DNA of 64,000 nucleotides. Origin: Agelas oroides (lineage: Eukaryota; Porifera; Demospongiae; Agelasida; Agelasidae). Below the pieces are notes generated by a model. That model made no database searches, had not been told where the DNA came from, and was given only the letters and a program-made list of their open reading frames with translations. A program made the position numbers and the translations under genes. Within the stretch, counting starts at the first letter, position 1, and each line of letters begins with the position of its first letter. This document shows, one piece after another, positions 1 through 8,901 of the stretch. The stretch is from positions 1,821,722 through 1,885,721 of the forward strand of contig OX422188.1 of assembly GCA_949130485.1 (NCBI GenBank), read 5' to 3'.

Positions 1-240
1 CATTTATTAGCACCCCATGAAAATAAGCACCCATTCCGTCTGCTAATTTCGAAAATAGGCACCAGTGCTTAATATCCAGTATGGTATGTTGAAGCCACCC
101 ATAGGTAAATGTACTTCTAGAGAATAAAATGTAATAGTTATGTCCACGAATGAAAAAGTAGCCTCGTTTTCAGGTGCTCTGAAATAAAAGACTCAGCTGC
201 AGTACATTGCAGGAATTTAATATACTGCAAAACGATCCAG

Positions 241-493
241 TGACTCTATTGCTTACAACACCAACCATCTTATTGGTTATAAATGGTATCTCTCTTATGC
301 TGCAGAGAATCCCCACCCTAGCCATCCCATTGTGAGCATCAAGCTGAATGAGAAGCACACCACGGAGCAGGTGGTGCCTGCGGAGGGCCAGCCTGCTACC
401 GTCCGACACATGCTGATTGAAACTGTGTTTGAGATGAACTATAGCAATGGACAGTGGAGGAAGCTGCTCTTCAAGAAAACGCTCAGTGAATGA
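241..493 (+). CDS. Candidate 3' terminal exon of an unidentified gene
   Basis: An open frame follows a possible 3' splice site (AG at 239-240) and runs about 83 codons to TGA at 491-493. The peptide begins near DSIAYNTNHLIGYKWY and ends NGQWRKLLFKKTLSE. Its composition (regular hydrophobic spacing, aromatics, no low complexity) looks like real protein, possibly a beta-rich domain. I do not recognise the family. Upstream exons would lie before the window. A second short open stretch at about 640-748 was considered but has less support. Codon-like character is the only evidence, so this is tentative. Confidence 0.4.
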
Positions 494-829
494 GCTATAT
501 AGCTGATGGTTTTGGCATAGAAAGTTGAGTGGCAGTGTCCTACTACTCTAATATCCATTTGTCATTTGCTATATACTATGATTGGGAATTGAAGCTACTG
601 TGTACACATACCACAACTATCTGTAACTAGCTTACAAACCCTTAGATGAGACTGTCCATGCCCCGTGGGAAGCCCCAGGTGTCATCACTGGCAACAAGAT
701 GACTACTGAAGTCCACAGCAACATACAATACTGTACACAGTGTCTGTAGGTAGCTTCTATTGACTCTTATGTAATTAAGACTGACCATGAGAGTGATTTA
801 ATGTCAGTGTCAGCATTGGCTGTGTGGTG

Positions 830-916
830 CTCCTCATTCCCAGGTCTTCCCATCCATCCAGTTTTTGATCGCTTGTAGTATGCAAAATCAACAGACGGTG
901 GGAAAGCCTGGGAACG
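830..916. repeat. Degenerate short inverted-repeat element, TAGYCTCG family
   Basis: The ends read CCTCATTCCCAGGTCTTCCC and, inverted, GGGAAAGCCTGGGAACGAGG. The centre shares the gatcgcttg..agtatgc core of the better copy at 1043-1126. No clear target duplication is visible, so the boundaries are approximate. Confidence 0.55.
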
Positions 917-1042
917 AGGTTAGCCTTGTTAGACATGCAAGCAAATTTTAACTACTTTGCAAGTTTCAACTATGGAGCTGAAGCATGCACCAATCAGATT
1001 GCACCGCTGGCCAAATTCTCGCAACAAACACCCACCTGTGGT

Positions 1043-1126
1043 TAGCCTCGTTCCCAGGCCGTTCCCGCCTCTTTTATACTGCAAGCGATCAAAACTGGAG
1101 CCGGGAACGGCCTGGGAACAAGGCTA
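1043..1126. mobile_element. 84-bp MITE with 9-bp target duplication (TAGYCTCG family)
   Basis: The element is nearly a perfect palindrome, starting TAGCCTCGTTCCCAGGCCG and ending with its inverse. The 9 bases ACCTGTGGT occur immediately before (1034-1042) and after (1127-1135) it. It sits at the edge of the larger inverted-repeat element that starts near 1130. Confidence 0.8.
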
Positions 1127-1149
1127 ACCTGTGGTGGCCCGGTAGTGTC

Positions 1150-1716
1150 CAGTGGCGGATCTAGAAATTTAGAAAGGGGGGTTGAGTCACTGGCGCGCGA
1201 AGCGCGCCGAAAATTTTTGGGTTGCCACGCCCACTTTCGGTCACGTGAACGCATTCATACAAAATATAGCTGGAAGGCCAAACCGAGGGGTCCGTCACAA
1301 AAGAAATCTCGTACACTGTCCGACAGTGTTGTTTTAAGAAACCTGTCGGCAGAAATCCAAACTGAAATCCAGAAATCCAAACTGAAATCCAGAAATCCAC
1401 TGTGAAATCCAGAAATCCACTCTGAAATCCGAAATCCACGTGAAATCCAGTGGATTTCGAAATCTCGTACGCCGAGGCACGCCGTGGCGGACCCCTCGGG
1501 CCGAACTGAATATCTCGAAGCAACTCTAGGCCTAGTCAAACGTCTGGAGATCAGTAAGGAACTGATACGTGTGTAACTGTGCCTGGTTGTTGTTGCTGCA
1601 TGCCACTGCTGCATAATCATTTGATGGACTCGTGCAGTTATGTACGCAAAATACATTACTAGCCGCCAAAGGGGGGTGCATTTGCACCCCCCTTACCCCC
1701 CCTAAATCCGCCACTG
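1150..1716. mobile_element. hAT-like non-autonomous element, 567 bp, 5-bp target duplication
   Basis: The termini are CAGTGGCGGATCTAG and, inverted, TAAATCCGCCACTG. The flanks carry GTGTC on both sides (1145-1149 and 1717-1721). Removing the element and one GTGTC leaves a sequence collinear with the opposite arm of the surrounding inverted repeat near 3128-3150, so the insertion boundaries are internally verified. CAGTGGCGG-type ends are common in hAT elements; a 5-bp duplication would fit hAT5-type elements (inference). The interior contains a short tandem array at 1352-1452 built on gaaatccactctgaaatcca. Confidence 0.75.
1352..1452. repeat. Tandem repeat of 12-16 bp units (GAAATCCA motif)
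   Basis: At least seven imperfect copies of a unit reading approximately aactgaaatccagaaatcc lie inside the hAT-like element. Open frames across this array on both strands are repeat-derived and are not annotated as genes. Confidence 0.8.
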
Positions 1717-2036
1717 GTGTCAAAAACGACTTTCGCATGTCACATTGAATTCGGCTCCGCAATCGCTAAATTAGATATACGGCATTGCGTTATTCGTAAA
1801 TATACGGTAGCGCGATCGGTCAGTGATCACCCTGTGCGGTCACCGATCGGAGTGGTGCGGTCTGTGATCACCCCGTACGGTCACCGATCGGAGTGGTGCG
1901 GTCTGTGATCACCCCGTGCGGTCACCCATCGGAGTGGTGCGGTCTGTGATCTACCTGTGCGGTCACCGATCGAGGTTGTGCCGTCAGTGATCTACCTGTG
2001 CGGTCACCGATCGAGGTTGTGCGGTCTGTGATCACC

Positions 2037-2631
2037 TAGCCTCGTACCCAGGCCACGTGGGAGGAGGGAAAAGTGGCCTGGTATCCACTGTTTGCGCATG
2101 CGCGAACGATTCCGGAAATCTTCCGCGAATGAGTCCGATTATGGACAAGTTACACGTGGTTGTTATGCGGAGAAATAACCAACCTAGATATACGGCTTGC
2201 AGTGTGGCAGCTGTGTTTACGCGGCGATGGCTTCCATTATCAGAGACACAAGGGGTGACACGACAAGGACTACGCTACAACCACCGCCGATTCCACCGTC
2301 ACTGTGCTTGTAGTTCAAAACAAACAGCAGAGTCTCATTGCAGACGTACATATATTTGATCGCATCCAGCTGCTCTGCTTTCAACGTGAACTCTCCCTTT
2401 CCAATACAACAAAGAGCAAACTTGAGCGCTTTATCAAAGTCCTCGCTTTTACCTGCCATGTTCGCCGGATAAGCTCGAGACGGACGTGCTTCGGAGCTAT
2501 ACGGTAAAGATTAACGGTTCGTAAACGATGGTATACGATACCCCATGAAATCATGGGGTTTTTCGCGCATGCGCAAACAGTGGATACCAGGCCACTTTTC
2601 CCTCCTCCCACGTGGCCTGGGTACGAGGCTA
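2037..2631. mobile_element. TIR element with 9-bp TSD carrying a captured RecQ-helicase fragment
   Basis: The terminal inverted repeats are about 67 bp, starting TAGCCTCGTACCCAGGCCAC. GTGATCACC flanks the element on both sides (2028-2036 and 2632-2640), so it inserted into the satellite of the surrounding element. The interior encodes on the minus strand (2217-2459) a peptide with EQLDAIKYMY and GGGCSVVLVVSPLVSLI. This resembles the N-terminal helicase region of RecQ-family proteins, but the segment that should hold the Walker A loop is deleted. The 9-bp duplication and long TIRs suggest a Mutator-like (MULE) superfamily; this is inferred, as no transposase is present. Confidence 0.75.
2217..2459 (-). 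pseudogene. RecQ-type helicase fragment inside a TIR element
   Basis: An 80-residue open frame reads MAGKSEDFDKALKFALCC at its start and ends VVSPLVSLIMEAIAA. VVSPLVSLI corresponds to the conserved motif Ia region (SPL.SLM) of RecQ helicases, and EQLDAIKYM to the preceding motif 0/Q region. Motif I (GxGKS) is absent between them, so the fragment cannot bind ATP normally. It lies wholly between the TIRs of the 2037-2631 element, consistent with gene-fragment capture rather than a resident gene. Confidence 0.55.
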
Positions 2632-3390
2632 GTGATCACCCTGTGCGGTCACCGATCTGCCCTGTGCGGTCACCGATCACTCAGTGCGATCACCGATCTG
2701 CCCTGTGCGGTCCCCAATCTTAGCGTGCGCTCACCGATCTACCCTGTTCGGTGACCGCACAGAGTGATTGGTGACCGCACAGGGCAGATCGGTGATCGCA
2801 CTAAGTGATCGGTGACCGCACAGGGCAGATCGGTGACCGCACGCTAAGATCGGTGAGCGCACGCTAAGATCGGTGACCGCACAGGGCAGATCGGTGACCG
2901 CACAGGGTGATCACAGACCGCACAACCTCGACCGGTGACCGCACAGGTAGATCACAGACCGCACCACTCCGATCGGTGACCGCACAGGTAGATCACAGAC
3001 CGCACCACTCCGATCGGTGACGGCACAGGGTGACCACTGACCGATCGCGCTACCGAATATTTACGAATAACGCAATGCCGTGTATCTAATTTAGCGATTG
3101 CGGAGCCGAATTCAATGTGACATGCAAAAGTCGTTTTTGAGATTACCGGGCCACCACACTCACCTACTTTATTGGACATGACAAGAGTCAAGTAAACTTG
3201 CGGTTTACTAAGAGGCTGACAGTTACGATGTACTGCGGTTTTACGTAATCTTGCAAAATTGGATTTAGAAACGCGTTGTACGATATTGCGCATGCGCCAA
3301 TGAATTTTCAAATTGCTCCCAGACCATTGTGCATGGTAATAGCTAGGATGGCTAGTGGCAAGTGGTACTACGCCATACAGACCGAACCAT

Positions 3391-3440
3391 TAGTCTCGCA
3401 GAGCCAGACTTTCACTCGAGTGAGTCTGACTCCGCGAGAT
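3391..3440. repeat. Short palindromic repeat, TAGTCTCG family remnant
   Basis: The sequence starts TAGTCTCGCAGAGCCAGACT and returns as an inverted copy ending near TCCGCGAGAT. It is probably a deleted family copy; no target duplication was found. Confidence 0.5.
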
Positions 3441-3689
3441 TACTGAATCACTGTCAGGGGCTGTAGAGGAAGCAAAAAGTTTCAACCACTTGGGATTGAA
3501 ATATGATCTCAATAATGCGCGCCTGCACTCGCTCTCTCTGCCTAAATCCCCGAACATAAGCACTCGCGCTACAAGGAGCTGCATATTTCGACGAGGAGTA
3601 GACGCAAGGTTGCTATAACTTGATTCATCTTCCGTAGTTCAAGCACAAGCTCATGACACCGGATAGCGCATGCGCAGTCTCGTACAACG

Positions 3690-4384
3690 CGTTCAAACAC
3701 AATTTTGAGACACTGTTGTTTGTGCCTTCTCTGAAGCTGCTTTTGGAGAGATTTTAGCATCGATACGATGCCCCAAGACCTCTCCAATTCGCAATATATT
3801 TTGGTAGCGGTAGCTGCTTTGAACACTCAGGGGCGCAGCTGAACATGGACCAGTCCGATTCGATCGATATCGGACGGTGAAATTTGTCATTTCTTGCTGT
3901 GTTGTCTCCAAACAAGTTGAAGTCTCCACCATATTAGCATAAGTAGAATCTACAGGCTGTTGGCTACATGCTGGTATTTGTCCGGTGTTTGTGCGTTGAG
4001 TAGTTCTCGAGATATTGCACGATATCGTTTGAACTCACCTATTTATGCTGCACATAAATCAACCAGCGTAGTTTATGGAAAGAAACATGAAATATATTTA
4101 TATCTCGAGAACTACTCAACGCACAAACACCGGACAAATACCAGCATGTAGCCAAGAGCCTGTAGATTCTACTGATGCTACTATGGAGGAGACTTCAACT
4201 TGTTTGGAGACAACACAGCAAGAAATGACATATTTCACCTCCATGTTCAGCTGCGCCCGAGTGTTCAAAGCAGCTACCGCTACCAAAATATATTGCGAAT
4301 TGGGGAGGTCTTGGGGCATTGTATCGATGCTAAAATCTCTCCAAAAGCAGCTTCAGAGAAGGCACAAACAACAGTGTCTGAAAA
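3690..4384. mobile_element. Long inverted repeat (arms about 300 bp), probable foldback/MITE element
   Basis: The stretch 3690-4015 recurs inverted at about 4095-4384. It includes the motifs GTTTGGAGACAACACAGCAAG and TGAACACT / AGTGTTCAAAGCAGC, plus the spacer-proximal CTCGAGAACTACTCAACGC. The arms differ at scattered positions, so the element is not recent. Open frames seen here on both strands are mirror images from the two arms and are not genes. It lies immediately 5' of the adhesion-GPCR exon at 4619. Confidence 0.7.
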
Positions 4385-4618
4385 TACATACACTTTTCCG
4401 AATATTGATGTTTTTCGGACGGCCATTTTATCGCTTCTAGCGCCAACAGGAAACAATGCGCGGGCGTCATTTTTGGTACACCAGGTACCACGTACCTCAG
4501 CTACAGTCTTGTGGTATCACCGAATGTTTACGCAGTTTTCCCTCCGCGTTTGAGCGTCCGAATATACCTGTCGTCCGATGATTGCTAGTTCACATCAAAA
4601 TATATTACGTCATTTTAG

Positions 4619-6680
4619 GTGGTCGTGGTAACTGGACCACTGATGGATGTGGACTAACTAGAATTGATGGGAATGCTGTCACCTGTCAATGCAACCATCT
4701 TACCAACTTCGCTGTTTTGGTGGTATGTAAAAGTACAGTACTAGTACTATAATGGAGCCTTTTGAGTAACAATGAAGGTCTTTCACATATACCTTCTTTA
4801 GTGTATTGTATTAATGACCTATACGGCTATCATTTTATGGCTGCTGATGAACTTTCTGTTGTCATCATAATGCCAAAATTATGTGGCCATGCTCACATGT
4901 AGTTGGAGATTTTTCTATAGTGCCAACTTTTGTAATATACATACTATACTAGTAAAACTATGCAGCCTGTCCTAGAGGTCAGTACAATGTTGTTGGACCA
5001 ACACTGGTAGTAACTTTAGATCAGATGGCACTGTTCAGATCATAAGCTAATACAGATGACTATTTCAAGTTTTATTCTTGCTTGGCACCGTGAATCTGAG
5101 ATTATTCAATGTCGAAACTGGCCACACCAGCAAATTAACCCCCTCTCCGATCAACAAAGTCACCAATGTATTTGCAGTTCATTAGGAAAAGAACAAAAGA
5201 AATTGTGTTGTCATTTTGGTCACAGACCAAAAAAAAATTGTTTACAGTATCCATAAAGTGCTTTCATCTCTCATGAAAGATCACATTCTTACTTTAATTA
5301 AATTATACCATCTGTGATTGTTTTGGATTGGTTTATATAGAGAATGTCAGTGTAGCTAACATGAGAGAAGTAAGCAACTACTCCTGTACAGCACTTGCAA
5401 GCAACTTGCAGCTGACCTGATGGATGCAAAATAACCTATAATAGAGCTATTTAGGAGCTAGGAGGTGTAGTAACACTGATGTATTTTCTCATGTCGTGTT
5501 GTTTTACTCACTTTGATTCAACTTGCATCTGTAGGACATATGTACAAGGACTGGAGGCTGTCTGGAGCTACCACCTCCAATTCTGGTTGCACTTACAGTC
5601 ATCACTATTGTTGAAACAGGTCTCTCTCTGTTTGGTCTTGCAGTAACTATCATCACATTACTAGTGTTCAAGTGAGCACATATTCATAACATTTGCTAAT
5701 CTACATGATTGTACTTAATGATTAATAACAATGAACTTCAGTCTAGTAAGTTATGATGTATGTATATTACATTCTATAGGAAGCTTCGTGAGCGAGATGT
5801 CACTAAGTTTCACATCCAACTCTGTATAGCTCTATTCTGTATGCTGCTTGTCTTTGTGAGTGGTATCAACCAAACACAAACATATGGAGGCTGTGTGACA
5901 GTGTCAGTTCTCATCCACTACTTCACACTGGTGACATGGATGTGGATGGGGGCAGAGGCCATGCTCATGTTCCAGAAGGTGGTCATTGTGTTTTTCCACA
6001 TCACCACCAGATACATTATTGCTGTATCATTCATCTGTTGGTGTAAGTACAGATTCTGGAAACACTTTTCAGTAAAATATAAGATCCTTTGCTGGCATTA
6101 GCTAAGCTGAATACCTTTCTTTCCTTGCAGTGCTCCCAATTGTCCCTGTGGTCATTCCAATGGCAATTAACCGTGACTTCATGGTCACATTTTCCCCACC
6201 CATTCTCAACAGCACTATCAGCACTGCGGGCATCAGCAACATCACTAACATGGACTCAATTAAATAGTAAGACACCTGATCTCATGAGCAGAACTCTTTG
6301 TTACTGCTGTATTTCATATACCTAACTTTATTTCCTCCAGCTGCTTCATTGGCAATACTGGTGTGTTCTTTGGTGCCTTCCTAGGACCCATCTTCGCCAT
6401 TCTGCTCTTCAATACTGTCATATTTGTTTCAGTGATAAGTGTGCTTGCCAAGCAGATCCACAAAAAGTTTGCCAACAAGGACCATCCAAATCAAAAGGCA
6501 GTCATTAGACTCATGATTAGCATCATAGGGGTGATGGCCCTCTTTGGGTTAACATGGGTGTTCGGAGCTCTTACTGTCCGTGAAGCCTCTACTGCTTTCC
6601 AGTTCCTCTTTGCCATCTTTAACTCTCTGCAAGGCTTCTTTATCTTCCTCTTTTTCTGTGTGTTTGGAAAAGAGGGTTGA
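4619..6680 (+). CDS. Adhesion G-protein-coupled receptor, 5'-partial (GPS plus 7TM)
   Basis: Proposed exons are 4619-4722, 5535-5671, 5780-6042, 6131-6266 and 6341-6680, all GT-AG and all in phase. The first encodes a GPS autoproteolysis motif (NWTTDGCG..., then TCQCNHLTNFAVLV) with the HL/T cleavage site. The rest encode the seven membrane segments of a family B2 receptor, for example TFLFAIFNSLQGFFIFLFFC-like TM7 sequence near the end. The ligand is unknown. Upstream N-terminal domains were not found; they would lie beyond the repeats at 830-4400 or outside the window. The frame meets TGA at 6678-6680 right after FGKEG, where relatives have FGKEVR, and typical juxtamembrane sequence (ELWLQVLCCGRK) continues in the same frame after the stop. 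See the tail entry at 6681-7086. Confidence 0.85.
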
Positions 6681-7086
6681 GAACTTTGGCTCCAGGTGCT
6701 TTGCTGTGGAAGGAAGATAAAAAGGTTCACAGCCTCAACACAGCAAACTGTAAAACTGGCAAAATACACTGCTCCTGCATGGAAGGCTATTAGAAGCCAA
6801 TTATATCAGTACTGGTGAGACATCTGGTGGCCCTCCTCCAAGCAATTCTAATCCTGCTGTTCAGTCTGCCAGTACTGGTCTCCAATCAAGTGCGTTCACT
6901 GATAGTGAAACTCCTCAGAACATTGCAAAACCTACGGCTCTCCAGTTGGAAACTGTGGATGAGAGTCACACCAATGAGCCACAAGTATACTCAAAAGAGT
7001 CAACCATTTCGCATTTATTAACCGAGCAATCACAAATATTAACTGAAGTGCCAAATCAAAATGCACCAGTAACAGTCCACGTGTAG
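6681..7086 (+). pseudogene. Disrupted C-terminal tail of the adhesion GPCR
   Basis: After the TGA at 6678 the same frame reads ELWLQVLCCGRKIKRF, as expected for an intracellular receptor tail, until a stop near 6815. A different frame then gives a Ser/Pro-rich stretch from about 6815 to TAG at 7084-7086 (TSGGPPPSNSNPAVQSAS at its start, NAPVTVHV at its end). This looks like the original tail shifted by a small indel between about 6740 and 6815. Either the allele encodes a truncated receptor, or the sequence contains errors, or an unrecognised splice joins the parts. Confidence 0.5.
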
Positions 7087-7570
7087 ACCGACAATACGTC
7101 ACCATGAACAAACTGCTTAAATATGATTTAGTGACAATGGGTGAAATTTTATAGACGTAAACTTCAAAGTCTGAAGTTGCATTTTCAGTAGCTAGATATA
7201 CTGTGGAGTTGCTGTGATTGTAGTATTTTACTATATACAAACTATTGTGTGGTGCAGTATGGCAGTTAATTAATTCAGTGACACACGTTATTGAATGGTG
7301 GATTTTTCTCCAAAGCTGCGAGACAAAATCCGGAACAGTTCGAGACTAAGACTAACCAGCGTACTTATCCCTGCCCTCGTTCCCGGTAGTAACAGCCTGG
7401 GCCATGGGAACGAGACAAACAGCATAATAGTCCAAAGTACAGCTACCTGCCTCGCATGGGGAGGAGCCTGGGTACGGCTACCGCTAACGAGCCAAGTGAC
7501 AAATCTACTACTGTACTAGCCACAGAACTAGGTGCCCCGACGCTACTATAGTCAAGTTTCAATCGTAGGA

Positions 7571-8335
7571 ATGGCTGCCAAGAGATCTGAGTATCATGAG
7601 CTGGAGTCAACTTCACCTGGAGAAAATGAACTTCAGGTGAGGGACGTGGGGGACTCAATTGCTGACAAAGTGGAAGTTTTCCTCCGTAGTATTCCCATCC
7701 TTTCAGTTATTGTGGGTGGAACTCTACTTTTGTTGGAGCTAGTGGTCATTGCTATTGTCCTCGCTGGGCCCAACCTCTTTGGCTTATCTGAGGAGTTTGC
7801 CCTGCTTCCAAAATACCGTTATACTCTGGGGGCTGCTACCATTGTCATTGTCATTGAGGCCTTAATTCTTGGGATCAGTGATACAGGTTATGCAGGAAGA
7901 AAGCTGAAGAAACGGCAAGATACGGCGTTAAATCATTTCAGTAAACTGAGAGCAGTTGGAAAGAAGCTGCGTGACCAGAGGTCAAGTGATCCCGATTCCC
8001 CGGACTCCCCCACTGGTGTTGTCCCACCAGAACAGCTCTTTGGACTCATGGTTGACAACTTTAAGATCATCCACCCTACCCTAAGCTGCATTTCTTCCTC
8101 AAAGTGGATGGAGCAGGACAAGGAGACAACAGAGCAGGCGGCCAAAAGGCACACTCGGCAAGCTATTCTGCAATACATAGCTGCGCTTATATTTGAGATG
8201 GCCAAGTTCCTGTGGAAGTGGGCCCTCGCAATCCTTGTGATTAGAAACAACTGGATCTCAGTTGGTGTGACCATTGCTGGTGGAGTTTTCTACCCAGTGG
8301 TGGTTGTCTGGCAAAAGTGCCTATCTTCTCCGTAG
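7571..8335 (+). CDS. Single-exon four-TM membrane protein, family not recognised
   Basis: An ATG at 7571 starts an open frame of 254 codons. An upstream GTG in the same frame is not a plausible eukaryotic start. Predicted membrane segments by hydropathy lie at about residues 41-66, 83-103, 198-224 and 228-247. The first pair is separated from the second by a charged cytosolic-looking loop (about 107-195) containing a KLKKRQ cluster and an acidic-proline run SSDPDSPDSP. The N-terminus is hydrophilic with no signal peptide. I cannot assign a family or function. It lies 0.5 kb downstream of the receptor gene on the same strand and is uninterrupted by introns, unlike its neighbours. Confidence 0.7.
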   Translation: MAAKRSEYHELESTSPGENELQVRDVGDSIADKVEVFLRSIPILSVIVGGTLLLLELVVIAIVLAGPNLFGLSEEFALLPKYRYTLGAATIVIVIEALILGISDTGYAGRKLKKRQDTALNHFSKLRAVGKKLRDQRSSDPDSPDSPTGVVPPEQLFGLMVDNFKIIHPTLSCISSSKWMEQDKETTEQAAKRHTRQAILQYIAALIFEMAKFLWKWALAILVIRNNWISVGVTIAGGVFYPVVVVWQKCLSSP

Positions 8336-8901
8336 GAATGACGGCCGTTTAATTTCCTCCACAGTATACAGTATAGTTTATTATGTTCAATTCAAACTGT
8401 GCCCTAAGACACTAACAGAACCTAATGTATAGTGCTGCAGACTTACCCTTAGCTAAAATGCTTTAACTCCCCTCATATGTAATATTGTATATACACATGA
8501 CATTGTGCTAAATAGTTCTTACTAATGAACCACACTCTGAAATAGTGTGGAGCCAGCAAGCAAGACTATGCAGACATGTAAACCATGTAGCTGGAAACAA
8601 GTTATAACACTGACCCTGAGGCTAGCTGACTGTGGAGCCTAGAAACAGTTGGCTATGTAACACCTAGTCTCGCAGGCCCGACCCACTTCCGCAACCCTGC
8701 TCAGATCAGTTGCTCCGCCTCTTCCGGTGAAGTAGGCGTTGCCACTGATGTGGCCACGCCTAGCTAGTCTGCGTAGCACGGTACGGTGACCAATCGCGGC
8801 TGCACGATCGACGTATACACGTAGCAGTTCGCAGCGAGTCGACTTTTGAATGAGTACTGTCTGTCTACGCCGATTGTGCTGCTCCAGTTTCAAAAGTGAT
8901 C
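8336..8901. other. Intergenic region with a TAGTCTCG-type repeat end; presumed SELENBP1 promoter
   Basis: A single family end (TAGTCTCGCAGGCCC) occurs at about 8666, without a recognised partner. The stretch immediately upstream of the ATG at 8902 is the likely promoter and 5' UTR of the SELENBP1 gene. No TATA box was identified. Otherwise I see nothing in it. Confidence 0.4.

Larger units (their letters stand above)
1130..3158. mobile_element. Long inverted-repeat element with satellite-like arms, host of nested insertions
   Basis: The left end (TGTGGTGGCCCGGTA at 1130) is repeated inverted at about 3144-3158. The next ~100 bp of each arm match closely in inverted orientation, through a stretch containing a GAATTCGGCTCCGCAATCGC motif. 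Both arms then enter arrays of 20-30 bp units built on gtgatcaccctgtgcggtc / ccgatcgg, left about 1815-2036 and right about 2632-3030. Three other elements are nested: 1043-1126 at its border, 1150-1716 in the left arm, and 2037-2631 inside the satellite. No transposase frame was recognised. The flanking duplication is unclear. Confidence 0.65.

Noticed and set aside
4060..4553. Paired open frames upstream of the GPS exon as N-terminal receptor exons
   Set aside because: They are mirror images from the arms of a long inverted repeat and show no receptor-domain motifs.
6678..6680. Selenocysteine or programmed readthrough at TGA in the GPCR
   Set aside because: The residue expected there is basic, not Cys/Sec, and a frameshift follows. 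The TGA at 31043 in the TRIM pseudogene has similar following bases (GAACTTTG), which I take as coincidence.
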